From positions 16,689,188 to 16,753,187 of the forward strand of contig CM034101.1 of NCBI GenBank assembly GCA_019914945.1: a DNA stretch of 64,000 nucleotides. The letters are read 5' to 3'. Every line of letters begins with the position of its first letter. Positions within the stretch are counted from its first letter, which is position 1. Shown here piece by piece: positions 1-12,838 of this stretch. A program made the translations under genes and the position numbers. This DNA is from Typha latifolia. Its lineage: Eukaryota > Streptophyta > Magnoliopsida > Poales > Typhaceae. The notes beneath the pieces were generated by a model. That model had not been told where the DNA came from. It ran no database searches and saw only the letters and a program-made list of their open reading frames with translations.

Positions 1-23
1 CTATAATTTTGTATGAAAAGTAC

Positions 24-3000
24 CTGGATGATTATCTCATCAGGGATGTGAGGCAACACCTCCCGTACTCTATCTACCATGGAAAGTACTTCAGTCGTGT
101 TCCCATTTACAGATGGTGAAGGATTTCTGATCCGCAGGCCAGCAGTATTTCTGTTGTACCTGAGAGAAGACGTACCTAGTGTGGATCCTGAGGCAAGCTG
201 AGGAGGCCAGAGGTTCCAGGCAGCATCAGCATGTGCATAGTTATCATTCACAGATGCAAACTGCCTCATCATCATCTGGACTCCACTAAGCCCTACCGAT
301 CTAAATGCACTAGATGAACCAGCACCATCACTTCCAGAATTTGACCATGAATCAAGAGCAGCACCTCTGTAACACAGAAAATAGGACAATTGTGTAGACA
401 AGTTCTCAAAAGAAAGACAATAAATTCATGTCACATGACCTAATGGTATCGTTAAGGACTGTGATGGCATAGAACAGGGGAAAACACACTTTGATCATCT
501 TTCTCTGTTTCAAACCTGGAATACCTATTCTCCATCATAAAGATAGAAACAAAGAAAAAAGATATATTGAAAAGCATAAAAGAAAGAAATATTAATTCAT
601 GGATACTCCCAGAGTTGTCCCATAAACAATTAGTGGACGCAAACAAGACATGACATATTTCCTTCTTTACCTTCTGGTAACTTGCTACTCAAACGTAGTG
701 GCCTGAAGCACTTCTCAGGTAACTAGGTCTGGGATACCCCTCACGTGTTAACATCCCAAGCCATCCATGATTCATATACTACTAGGCAATGAATAAAAGA
801 GTTGCATACTGTCAAGTACTCATTGGTTTTTGGAGTACTAAATGACCACTAAAATTCACGATTTGGATACTTCATTGATTTACAGCAGAAATTCAAATTA
901 TGCCACTAGAGGCAACTGTAGCTAACGTCACAGGATCACATACATGTATGTATGCATATGAGGGGTAACGATACACAGTTAAATACATGCTGATCTCAAA
1001 ATAATTAAAAAAAGAAAACAGATTATAAAACTACATAACATGCACTGGAAGACATCATATTAAACTAAAAGGATATATATGCACTAACATTAAGCAAAGT
1101 GCTTGAATGTGAACAGAGACATCCAAAGATTATAAACACCCCATATATAGATTAAGCATTTATTATTACTAGATCCAGGACATGCCAGGTTCAGATAAAG
1201 TGATGCCAACAACCCAATCATTTTGCATTACAGCACCCACAGGGCCAAAGAAGGTACTGAAAAAAGAGAGGCAGACATACACAAAGGAAGGAGAAGGGGC
1301 TGCAAGCAGACTATGACATCAAGTTCCAACAGGGATGAAGTTACGAACATTAAGAAGAGATATGTGTTTAAGTTAATTGAGACTCACGACAGCCAAAATA
1401 GTAGGCAAAAGAACTGTGAGATAGGGATGCTAACCTCCAAACAGCATCAGAACGGTTCTGCTGATGGTCAGGAAATGCCCCCCCAACAGGTTGTGCATGT
1501 CCAGAGATTCTTTGCTGGTTTAGCCCCACATTGAACTGCTCAGCAAGTTGCTCATCACTGACAGCCTCTTCTACAATGGAGCTTGTACGCCTTTGAGGAG
1601 TAGACACAAAGAGAGGCCTCCGACATGTGGGGCACGAATATACATCAGTTAAACCTTGATCCAACCTGGAAATAAAATCCACCACATATAGGAAGATACA
1701 AATGGGTGAAAAACAATACTATTTAAGAGTGATCAACAGTTTTCAATTTCGTTAGAAAAGAGATGCACAAACTAATTGTGTTACAGAAAGCAGAGCAAGA
1801 AACAGTGACTCCCTATGCCATCTTCATGCAAAAGAGCTGACCTGAAAATAAATAAATAACAAATTTTGTCCTCTAGAAGACCTTAATTATCAATGGAGTC
1901 ACAGAAGATGGATGAAATCCTCAAGAAGTTCAAAATAGACTACATTTTTCTCATATTGGCCAACAGTTCTAAGGATGGACATAGATAATTTGGATATCCC
2001 ACAAAACGATTCCTAATTGTACTACTTGTCATGCCAACTGAGAACATTCCTAAAGCAAAAGAAAAGTGGCCAAGAGACTTCGAAATTCAGAGCATACTTC
2101 TACTGAATCTTTATGAAAACATCCCTTGTAGTATTTAAACAAACTATTGTGAATTATAAAGCTTACAGCATGTGTAATCAAAACAAAATTGTCCAGTATG
2201 ACTGAAGATTTAACTAATTGAAAAGTTCCAGATGACTAGGCTGGTAGCCCATTAACCCGATATAATATTGAGACATGAAGATAATACACTCAAATCAGAT
2301 ATATCCTTCCATGTGATAAGAGGTGCAAACATGTAAAGTGCTGAAAATCAAGCTAAGATGTCCAAAGATTTATGACAACAAGAAGAGGCATATCGTACCA
2401 TGACCTCAAGCATGCAAGATGGAAAAGGTGATTGCAGGACAGCTTTTTAGCCCTGGCCATTGGTCCCTGTGATTTACACAATCAGTTACAAATTACAAAA
2501 TAAAGAAGGAAAAACATAATTGATATATAGGAGGAATTATTTACTCTGCAGATAGCGCATTCATCATCATATGCAGAAAGCTCTTCATATGATGCATCAG
2601 GAAGTGCTCCATCAAGTGAATTAAGGGCCTTCTTTAGTTTGATGTATGTCCTAATCCGCTTCACTATTGCACTTAGAAGAGCCTGTTTATTGTTCAAGAG
2701 ACATATTGAGGAATGTTTGCCATTACGCAAGGCTTTATCATGGAAAATGTACTCGAACAAGCATAAAGAACATGATCAATACTGACACGTAAGTTCAAAA
2801 AAAGAACTGCATCCAGTAGATGAAATGCCATGCCTCGGAGCCACCAAATCATCAAGTAATGACCAAGTGCCATTAACAGAGTCATCATGTCTAAAACAAA
2901 ACCAAAATCTCTGATGAGCATTCCCCTCCACTCAGAGAGAGATCCTGCAATCAAAAGGTTTGCTTAAGTTATACGAACATTATAGACCAAAAAAAACAGC

Positions 3001-6000
3001 TAAAACAAACAAATTCATATCTTGCATTAAAAGCTCCGCAGACCTAAAAAATTATAACTGTGCCTAATAGTTCAACATTACATGGAATAAAAATCAAAAT
3101 ACAAAATTAATCATCTTTTTTTCTAGAAAATGAAACCATCCAGTAAAATGGGAAAGATGGACTCCACTATGTCATGAGTCCTAATATCATGTAGTCTATT
3201 AGCAGATCTTCATTTGATTTTAGCATCAGATGTTTAGTTTTAGTTTCTTCTCCTGAAGGTGCAAAGCAATGAAGCACCGACACCTCTCCCAGGAAGAGGT
3301 GTCCATGTCCGACACGTGTCGGACACGGACACGCGTCGGACACGCATGGGACACGTGTCCGACACGTGTCCAGATTTTCCTATAAAAAAAAAAAAAGAAA
3401 ATCGGCCACTGTTGGGACACGGGCGGTATTTTAGATATTGTTTAACGGGTCGGGTCGGGGTTCGATCGAATGTTATCAACCCGGATCCAAACCCGATAAT
3501 AAACCTTACCTTCACTGTTGAGCGATCGAAGCCCTAAAACCCTCGAGCAGCTACCGAGCGACGAGCAGCTGAGCGAGTGCGACGGCCGACGGAGCGAGTG
3601 CGACGGCCGACGGAGCGAGTGCGGCGAGCTGAGTACGGCGAGGACGCAGGTTCTTCTCTCTCCCTGTCTCTGTCTCTCTCTCTCTCTCTCCGTCTCTTCC
3701 TCACTCCCGCCCTCCATTGCCTCCCTGTCTCTGTCTCTCTCTCCCTGTATCTTCCTCCCTCCCTTTCTCTCTCTCACATTCTCTGTCTCTTCCTCCCTCC
3801 CTCTCTCTCTCTCGCTCTCTCGCTGTCTCACTCTCTCGATGTCTCACTCTCTCACATTTTCTGTCTCTCCCTCTCTCATTCTTTGTCTCTCTCTCTCTCG
3901 CCGTCTCACTCTCTCTCTGTCTCTCTCTGTCTCTTCCTCCTTCTCTCCCAATCTCTCATTCTCGCTCTCTCTCGCTGTCTCACTCCACGCTCTCATCTCT
4001 CTCGTCTCTTTGTCTCTCTCTCTCATTCTCTCTCTCGTCTCACCGTCTCTCTCTCTCTCATTTCTCTCTCGTCTCACTTTGTCTCTCTCTCTCTCTCATT
4101 CTCTCTCTCTCATTGTCTCTCCCTCCCCTCTCTCTGTTTCACTGTCTCTCTCTCTCATTCTCTCTGTCTCACTGTCTCTCTCTCTCATTCTCTCTCTGTC
4201 TCACTGTCTCTCTCTCTCATTCTCTCTCTGTCTCACTGTCTCTCTCTCTCTCTCTCTCTCATTCTCTCTCGCTCTCACTGTCTCTTCCTCCCTCAATCTC
4301 TCATTCTCTGTCTCACTGTCTCTCTCTCTCTCATTCTCTCTGTCTCTCTGTCTCTCTCTCTCATTCTCTCTCACTGCCTCTGTTATTAAATTGTTAAATT
4401 ATATTAAAGCTTCTTTAATCTCTCGTCTATTAAATTGTTAATCCGCTAAATGCTAATACATATCTCTTTACTAATGTAGTTTTATTGCGATTGAAGAAAA
4501 ATGAATACGAAAATAATTCTGATTCTAGTCAAAAAATCAGTATCGTCTGTGGATGATAATGCTCCCTTGTGGAGATATGTTACTAAGATGAAGAAATTGG
4601 GAGAAGGTGGAGGAAATCATAATTTTAGATGCAATTATTGTCAACAAGTCTACAAGGGATCATATTATAGAGTAAAGGCTCATTTGCTGAAAATTAGTGG
4701 GCATGGAATTAGAGGTTGTCCAAAAGTGAGTAGTGAACATGTTATGGAAATGAAAAGGATTGTTGATATTGCCGAAATGAAAATTAAAAATTCGATGCCT
4801 AAACAAATTCCTTTGCCAAAATTTGGACAAGCGGCATCTTCTAGTAGCTCGGTTGGAGGTGTAGGTTTTGATATGGGAGGGACATCAAGAAAAAAAGAGC
4901 AACAGGGAATGACACCTATTGAGAAGTCATTTAATTCTGGTGCTCGCAATCAATTATATTGTGAGATTGCAAGAATGTTTTATTCATTTGGGTTGCCTTT
5001 TCATCGGCAAGAAACCCTCACTATGTTAGAGCCTTTCAATTTGCGGCAAATAATAATATTTCTAGATTTACGCCCCCTGGCTACAATATGTTGAGAACTA
5101 CACTACTTCAACAAGAGAAAGCAAATATTGAAATGTTGCTAAACCCTATTAGAAGCACATGGGGAGAGAAAGGATGAGTATTGTATGTGATAATTGGAGT
5201 GATACACAGAGGAGACTGCTTATAAATTTTTTAGCGGTGACTGAGAGTGACCTTATGTTCTTGAGGGCTATGAATTGTGAACGAATATATAAAAACAAAT
5301 TTTTTATCTCTAATTTGATCATTAAAATCATTGAAGAGGTTGGACCTCATAATGTAGTCCAAGTAGTTACGAGATAATGCACTGTTTGTAAGGCGGCAGG
5401 ATGCTTCTTGAAGCAAGGTTTTCTCACATTTTTTGGACTCCATGTGTAGTTCACACTCTCAACCTAGCTTTGAAGAACATATGTGCAGCAAAAAACACCG
5501 AGGCAAATGAGATTGTGTTTGATGAGTGTAGCTGGATTTCAGTAATTGCAGGGGATGTAATGTGCATAAAAAATTTCATCATGCAACATTCAATGAGGTT
5601 GGCTATTTTTAATGAATTTGTCAACTTAAAATTGCTTGCTATTGCGGAGACTCGGTTTGCTTCGGTGATTATAATGTTGAAAAGATTTAGAAAGATCAAG
5701 AAGGGTCTTCAATCAATGGTAATCAGTGATAAATGGAGTTCTTATAGGGAAGATGATATTGGCAAAGCACAGTTTATCAAAGATAAAGTCCTTGATGACA
5801 TTTGGTGGGATAAAATTGAATATATACTTGCTTTCACAGAGCCTATATACAGTATGCTACGGGTTGCAGACACAGATAAACCATGCTTACATTTGATATA
5901 TGAAATGTGGGATACAATGATTGAAAAGGTGAAGACAATCATATTTATGTATGAAAACAAGAAAGAAGGCGATGAATCTATTTTTTATTCAGTGGTGCAT

Positions 6001-9000
6001 AAGATCCTAGTGGATAGATGGGATAAAAGCAATACACCATTACATTGCTTAGCACATTCTTTGAATCCAAGGTTAATTTAATTTCTATCTTATGATTAAA
6101 AGTTTTATTGTTCTTTCATTGTTATTGTTTACTAATTATATGATTATGTTAATAGGTATTATAGCTCATCATGGATTCAAGAGGATCCAAATCGTGTACC
6201 ACCACATAAGGATTTGGAAATTTCTAATATGAGAAACAAATGCTTAAAAAGGTTATTTCCAAATGCAGAAGAACGAAAAATGGCATACCAAGAGTATACT
6301 AGTTTCTCCACATCAACCAAAAGTTTTGCTGAGTATGATTCAATAGCAGATAGAAATGAGTTTGATCCAAACATGTGGTGGGTTGCTCATGGTGCTTCGC
6401 TCCTATTCTTGAGAATTTAGCACTTAGGTTACTTGGGCAACCTTGCTCTTCTTCAAAGTTGTGAGAGGAACTGAGCACTTATTCTTTCATCCATTCATTG
6501 AAAAGAAACAAGATAACTCCACAAAGAGTGAAGATTTAGTATATGTGCATACTAATCTTCGCCTTCTATCAAGGAGATCTCCAGATTATTTAAGAGAGGA
6601 GACCAAGATGTGGGATGTTGGAGGAGATTCTTATGATTCCTTTAATGGTGCAGGAATGTTGGAGTTTGCTGATCACTCAATTGATGAACCGGATTTAGAG
6701 ACTATAATGTTTGTTGATGAAGGCAACGAGGCAGTTGAAGATGAATGATCTACCTTATGTTGCTATTTTGTAATGATTGTTAGTTTTAAAACTTTTGTGG
6801 AACTCAGTTACTTGGATAGTAGGACATGTTTTGTTGACGAAGGCAATGAGGCATTTGATTGTCTTTCAATTTTGTTTTTATCTTTAAATTAGTTCTTACA
6901 GCTTCATGTGTACTTCTTTTTGAATGATACTTCTTAGTTCTTATAGCTTGATGTATGTTTAACACTACTAGATTACAAATTTTTACTTTAGATAATTTTT
7001 TATTTTATTTATTTATTTATTTATTTCGCCGTGTCCTATGCCGTGTCCGTGTCCTATATTTTCAAAATTTGCCGTGTCGCCGTGTCCGTATCGTGTCGTG
7101 TCCGTGTCCCGTGTCCGTGCTTCATTGGTGCAAAGTCATGGCTATGAATTGTCACACCTCAGGGATTCATATTAGTTTGAAAGAAATAGTTAAAAAATAA
7201 ATTATAGGATATAGTGGAATGCTTCATGTGTCTCTCAGTAATCACCCTGTGCCCTACGCAGCTATAAAGACGGAAATGTTATATAGTTCAAAAATATTGA
7301 GCAGTTAAGAAACAACATCATCCTTGCTGTTACCTACAAAAATTAGAAAATGATAGATGTACGGAATAGCTGTCACCAGAGAATAAGCAATTGTTATACC
7401 TATGGAAAGCTGGAAATAACACAAATTGAGGAAAAGAACATCAAATAAAATGGCTTGGTCATGGAAAAACAAAAACCAACACAGCACGAAAAGAATGTCT
7501 AGGTGAAACATGGAAGTGCCAAGAAGGCAAGAGGGTGACCACGAATCTTTGAAGAAACATAAAAGCAAAATGACCGTTACTGATGACATCACACAGAATA
7601 GAGGTGAAGTAGTGAACAGCATATAGTACTCCCTCAGCCCCATTTACTCAGGACATTGGAAAATAATTGATTATCAGTTGTTTAACTATTCACATAAATG
7701 ATTGTACTCATCAATCCTGTTGTGATCCTAACAGAAAGAGAAGAATGATTGCCATGATGAATGTGTGGTGACCTGTGAAGAAGGGGAATGGGGTAATAAA
7801 GGAGCAAACATAAGATGGTAGTCTTCAGCCATCAAAACCAGGTGTTGCTAGCACACCTCCTAATGGAAGCAGGTATTAGTTACCTTTTTAGGTCATACTT
7901 TACCTAAATAGCTGAATAGACATCAAGTATATTGAATGGATCTTCTAATATCACTACAATCCATAGTTCAAAGTCTCGGTTTTGGTTTTAGTTTCAGCTT
8001 GGTTAAAAAGCAAAACTTTGCGGTCAGCCGTATTCATTTCCAGTTCAGTTCTATAGGTTTCGGACTTCTTTTGATAAATAGTCTTTTTTATCTTATTTTT
8101 TCAATGTATAACACAAAATCTTATAGCATTTAAGCAATGGAGTTGATATTGATTAAGTACAAGTTGGTTTCAAGTTAAATCTAGATTAGAATTCAAAAAA
8201 TACAATTAAAAAATGGGTATTAGGGTTGTTTCGGTTGGATGCTAGTTTCATGGGTAGTTTTGGATTGGATAGGACTGAAACAAAATGTTTCACCTTCAAA
8301 CCATGCTACAACCAGTTACAATGAACAGAGGCAAGTGGGGATCGGAAGCCCCTGACATCAAAGAAGTTAAAAGTTCAAGAATCATCAGCTACTGATTCTT
8401 CATTAGAAAAAATTGCTAGCAAGAGAAGAAAAATTAATATAGATATGCAACTAGCAAAACAGAGTTGAATCATCAATCATCTATCATGTTAATTCAGTTG
8501 TTTGTGACCATTCAATGAGTAATACCTATTGCTAATACCCAAAACCAGATAATATCATCTAAAACAACAGAAAATGAGTAGGTCATAAATAAACTACCCT
8601 TCAAGAGCCACTCTGCAATTCCTCGGCTACCTTCCTTTACTGCAAATCCTGCCACCAAAGAAAAGATCAGGGCTTCCTGGTTTCCAACTAGAATGAACTT
8701 TTTTGTTGTACCTACGCTATAAAGATAGATCTTCTAAGATGTAAGTGTGTTCGAAAAAGTGTTTAACTAGGGGTATCAGGTCAAAAATATGGATCTCAAA
8801 GACCAACTGCAATAGGCTGATTACATATAATTCCTTGAAATAATAAGGTAACCGAGTGCTTTCGGTTCCTTTTACCTGCTACTTTCTTATAGGATGTCTG
8901 GAAGTTAAAGCAATCACCACCACTGTCAACCAAATGCCGTTGCCAAATGTCAAACAACTGAAATCCATGTACCATAATTGCCTACAAGAAATAGATTCAT

Positions 9001-12000
9001 ATAAAGAGCATGCAAACTTCCGCCAATTTTATGGTATATTTAATACATGAAATTATATATTTTGATCTTCTCTTTTCCATTAGCACATGTCAAATAAATT
9101 GATGTGATTCAAAAAAATCTGACAAGGTATCAGATAACAGTGTCAAATTGTCAATATTTTTCATCTCTCAGGACTCAATAATAAGTTCATAACCCATACA
9201 GACAGGCATATTGTCTCATACCATCTTGAATTTATTTCATTTAAAGTTGCATAAACTTGGCCAAATTACCTGTAATGTCTCAAAGGCAATACTGAGAGGC
9301 TCGAAGAGTAGCAGCACAAATAAACTAGAATTAAACGTTCTGTGTATCTTCACATAGGGTTTTATCCTGAAAGTCAAATGATTATGTAAGAGTCAACTCC
9401 ACTGAAAGGGTGTTAGATTCTAATGGTAAAGATTGAAGAGCATTGCATCAAAACCTAAATAATTGATGTAAAGAAATATTACAAATCTATAAGCTTAAAG
9501 AAGATCAGGCACAAAAGAAATCCATTGGTGCAACTGATAAATAAGTAAATTACCAAAAATTTACGTAGATGATATTGGAAAATAATTCCTACCATCAACG
9601 AATTATATTCTAAGTTTCTAATATCATATAATTTCCTTCTTCTGAGCAATTACTTCAAGAAGCCAGTATCCACTGTCCCATTACTCTCAAGCCTCAAATA
9701 CAACAAAAAATCCAGTTTTATCATCTTTTGGTTACATCAGTCATAAATATCAATCATATTACCTATTAGAATGAAATTCAGGCTACAAACAAGGAATAAT
9801 AGGTGACACAAACAACTGTGTCAAGAGTTAATCGACTGCATCTCAAATGATAATTTGGAAATCTGCAAAATGGACTGGCTTGAGAATCCAAAAGGCATGG
9901 TATGAAATTCAAGGCTGCAGACATATTCTCATACAAGACCAAGCAACAAATAGTTCAACAATTGGGAGGAAAAAAATTGATACTTTCAAAGAAGAATTTA
10001 GCTTCAATGGAATAGTCCACACAAAGAACACATACAGAAGAGGAAAGTATAGGCACATAGCTTTCGTGTCATTCTGTATGCATTCATCTCTCTGTATGTA
10101 GTGGTTTACTTTAAAACAAGAAATCCCATGTCTAACTCCACATAAGAAGACTGTGGCAGAGTTGGCAGTGTGATAACATGTTAACACCATCAAGCAGAAC
10201 AGCAAGCAATGAGGTATAAAGTATGCTTTGATGTGCTCTTAGCAGAATATAGAAAAGGAAAAAAATATCTAAATTCGTCAGAAAGACTAAGGAGAGTATC
10301 AAATATGACCTCATTGATATCAATAATCAGCATCCCAACAAATTTAAAGTCATTGATATCACATTCAATGAGAAGTGAGATAAACTGATAAATGCATCAA
10401 GATCTGATATACTATTTTGATGCCAAAACATGTATTCAATTTTGAAGAAAATTTCGAAAATAGTAATGGTAACATGTTGACTATACCAGGAAACATTACC
10501 ATAGAAGATCAGCAATCAGAACCAGCAATAACGCAGAATACACACGCAGGTATTTCAAAGGTGTTGCAGAAGGGGAAGCATTTAATTGTTCAAGCCGATC
10601 TCTGGCCAATGATTGAAACATCTGTAGATGCAAACTAGACATCCCTCAATTCTTCTAGAACAACGAAATAACATGAATATGCATTTTTGTTTACAGTACC
10701 TTCAGTGAACAAAGAAAGGTCAGCCAAGTTGACCACAAGCCCACTTGTAAAACATTAGGTGGCACGACCAATGGAAGAAAAGTTCCCTGCCGGAGGATGT
10801 AAAATGGATTGCTACATCAGAGGCAATGTAAGAAAACTAGTGGACGTGTTTATTTATCTAGAAAACGGAAAAAAAATTCAAACATAAGGTACTATCATAT
10901 CGTGTTAATCTTTGTTTAGAATCTAGGAGTCAGAATAACCCGAGTTACTAGAGATAATTATCTATCCTAAGATAGTCAATAATAATATGAGATGGAGAAG
11001 AAGATGACCTCAACATTTTCTAAATTGTTCTATTTTGATTTGGGTCTTAATTCTCAAATTCGATATTTAGCAACTAAATTCATTAGTGATTCTCTCAAGA
11101 AACTACTCACAGCATGACCCTATACAGCCATGGATACAAGACTTGCCTAACAGCACAAATCCACGCAGTGTAGCACGGCCACTTGTCAAATGGAGCTATG
11201 CAAGGTTGCCAACAAATCATGGAGGGCAGGAACCACACAAGGAGTACTAAGATATTCCTTTTCGTAATTGCATTAGTGCCAGCGGGTATGGACACTGTAA
11301 AGCTCCATATAGAAAACTATCCAAATAGATTAAGAATGCCAGTAATGTAAGCATGAATTAGCAACGGGTGCACATTTACAAAGATGAACAGATTATAGTA
11401 TCTTTGATGCAATAGAGAAAAAAAATATAAGTCCATTCAAGGCTGTAAGAACAAGGAATTATGATCACCTTGTAAATTGCATAATTAATAATGCGTTCCA
11501 GCACCTTCCGAACCTCTGAAGGATGTAATTCAACAAAAAATAGACTCTGCATATAAGAAAAAAGGGGGGAAAAAAGAGGATCAATGTGAATTTCTTTAGA
11601 ATCACAAAAAACTACATATTTTGCCTAAAATTTGGGCAACAAAAATATTGAATGAACAAGAGTTCTTCACCTTTTATGTCCCCTTATAGTCATATTTAAC
11701 TAAGAGAGCTTTTAGAGCCACCTGTTATTTAGTTTTTGTAAAGTGGTTCATTTTAATTATCATTGGTCATTGCAGACATATGTTCATGCCATATTCATTG
11801 TTATTTATAGTCCTGAATGATTTAGGACTTATTTTGATTATATTAAGTATATACTTACCTAGAACAGCATATTTTTTAAGTTTTAAACTCAGACTTAGAC
11901 CGTGCCAAAATTTTCTATCATAGATGTATTTGAGCTTATCTAGAAGGATGAGAAGTTGGACGGTATCAAAATTAAACTGGATATGTCCTCAAATTAAGAA

Positions 12001-12637
12001 GAAAAATTGGCCAAGTGAAGCTGCATAAAGTTATCAATGTAAGGACTCTTTAATATTGCTGTATTGAATCGCATAAAGTTTATGTTAACAAAAGCACCTT
12101 ACTATTGCTGTTTTACTCTTCACCTACTAGATTGAACTGCCCATACAACATTATTCAACTGTTCTCATTCTGATTTTCAGTTGCTTATCAACCACGAGTT
12201 TCGTATAGCATATGATTCGAAGCAAACGGTTGCACACTAAAACAGAGATGAATATCAAGTAAACATGAATCCAAAAGGCTAAGAGACTGGGCAATTATAT
12301 GAACTGCGACCGCAAGGATGAATTTTACTTTCAGGAATGCAAACAAACAGACACGAATTCATGTCAGTCATCCTGACAAAGCCATGGAAATTACCTTCAA
12401 AGACAGAACCACCAACATGAACACATTGATCGCAACGATCACCAACAAAGCGGCGGTCACACGCGACCCCAGAAGGAGCTCAAGCGATCGTCCTGGCCTC
12501 CCTAGCCCACCATCTTCATTGCCCACCGTCAAGCCATCTGATTTGACCCCATCAAGAAACGTCACCGCCCACCACTGCAGTCCGGCCAAGCTCACCGCCG
12601 TGGATACGGCCGAGACGTAGAGGTAATTCACAGCCAT
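24..12637 (-). CDS. RIN2/RIN3-like membrane RING-CUE E3 ubiquitin ligase, 3' end outside window
   Basis: Eleven exons join in phase: 12637-12395, 11546-11469, 10786-10700, 10621-10500, 9366-9270, 8981-8876, 2944-2787, 2682-2545, 2466-2399, 1665-1435 and 366-24, giving about 557 residues before the window ends. The start is the first ATG (12637); an apparent start three codons earlier is TTG. The N-terminal half is hydrophobic with several membrane spans (GLQWWAV, FLPLVVPPNVL, LLLFEPLSIAFETLQ, MALGHYLMIWWLRGMAFHL). A RING-H2 finger follows at about residues 339-380 (DDECAIC, CNHLFHLACLRSWLDQG, CPTCRRPLF), then a Ser/Asn-rich stretch and the start of a CUE domain (MVDRVREVLPHIPDEIIIQ). This order matches plant RIN2/RIN3 and animal AMFR/gp78, which are ER or plasma-membrane ligases; Arabidopsis RIN2/RIN3 act in RPM1-dependent defence. 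Identity is firm; the substrate here is unknown. The intron 8875-2945 holds a hAT transposon and a possible extra exon at 8648-8598. Confidence 0.93.
3259..3283. repeat. hAT left end: target duplication plus terminal inverted repeat
   Basis: Target duplication GTGCAAAG occupies 3259-3266 and the inverted repeat 3267-3283. The repeat matches the reverse complement of 7111-7127 at 16 of 17 positions. Confidence 0.95.
3645..4385. repeat. CT-rich simple-sequence tract inside the hAT element
   Basis: About 740 bp consist of TCTC runs interspersed with TCATTCTC and TGTCTCAC variants. The tract creates long artificial open frames of Ser-Leu repeats on the plus strand and Arg-Glu repeats on the minus strand. 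It lies between the left subterminal repeats and the transposase start. Confidence 0.95.
4501..6748 (+). pseudogene. hAT transposase pseudogene (BED finger, DUF659-like region, C-terminal dimerization region)
   Basis: Four open segments in changing frames cover the usual plant hAT transposase order. Segment 4501-5094 has a BED-type zinc finger (FRCNYCQQVYKG, then KAHLLKISGHGIRGCPKV). Segment 5159-5377 has a DUF659-like core (SIVCDNWSDTQRRLLINFL). Segment 5401-6081 covers the catalytic-domain middle (PCVVHTLNLALKNI, AETRFASVIIML). Segment 6443-6748 is the C-terminal hAT dimerization region (SEDLVYVHTNLRLLSRRSPD). The segments do not join in one frame, and stops interrupt the C-terminal motif near 6470-6540, so this copy cannot encode an intact enzyme. 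A spliced intron near 6082-6160 is possible (GT and AG present) but does not rescue every break. Confidence 0.85.
7111..7135. repeat. hAT right end: terminal inverted repeat plus target duplication
   Basis: The inverted repeat at 7111-7127 ends in GTGCTTCATTG and is followed by the second copy of the 8-bp duplication at 7128-7135. Confidence 0.95.
8598..8648 (-). other. Possible 51-bp cassette exon of the RIN2-like gene
   Basis: The segment follows an AG acceptor (8650-8649) and ends at a GT donor (8597-8596). It is 51 bp with no stop in the required frame. It enters and leaves in phase 1, so it fits between exons 8981-8876 and 2944-2787 without disturbing the frame. It would add 17 residues, ending in GIAEWLLKG, just before the GSLSEWRG segment. 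The main gene model joins the flanking exons directly and is also in frame, so inclusion is optional. Splice-site and phase agreement are seen; use as an exon is inferred. Confidence 0.35.
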
Positions 12638-12784
12638 CCCCACCAACCTTCGCCAATCCCCCCCTAAATCAACCAGCCAAAACTCTCATTTCCCGGTCCC
12701 AACATCTCACCAGACTAGAAAAGATTAAGACAGGAAAGATCGATCCAAGACCGAAACATTAAATCGGGTAAAAATCCTTGTATT

Positions 12785-12788
12785 CGAT

Positions 12789-12838
<50 letters not shown>
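12785..12838. repeat. GA dinucleotide microsatellite upstream of the RIN2-like gene
   Basis: An almost pure GA run of about 50 bp begins roughly 150 bp upstream of the RIN2-like start codon on its sense side, so it is probably in the 5' leader or core promoter. Read on the gene strand it is CT-rich, a common plant core-promoter or leader feature. Confidence 0.85.

Larger units (their letters stand above)
3267..7127 (+). mobile_element. hAT-superfamily DNA transposon, nearly full length but with a broken transposase
   Basis: The element is 3,861 bp. It has 17-bp terminal inverted repeats (3267-3283 and 7111-7127) differing at one position and starting CAATGAAGCAC. An exact 8-bp target duplication GTGCAAAG lies at 3259-3266 and 7128-7135. 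Eight-base duplications, CA-starting ends and a BED-finger transposase define hAT elements. Both ends are packed with GTGTCC/GGACAC motifs (3296-3372 and 7025-7120). Inside are short GC-rich repeats (about 3550-3640), a long CT tract (3645-4385) and a degenerate transposase (4501-6748). It sits antisense in an intron of the RIN2-like gene. A 666-bp deletion derivative of the same family lies at 30801-31466. Confidence 0.93.

Noticed and set aside
3518..4441. Open frames of 226-307 codons on the plus strand and their minus-strand counterparts
   Set aside because: They are translations of the CT simple-sequence tract in the hAT element (Ser-Leu or Arg-Glu runs).
7305..7643. 112-codon minus-strand frame within the RIN2-like intron
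   Set aside because: Hydrophobic reading with no family similarity, and the flanking exons already join without it.
9847..10205. Open frames in RIN2-like introns near 10 kb
   Set aside because: No match to the ligase and no phase-compatible splice sites.
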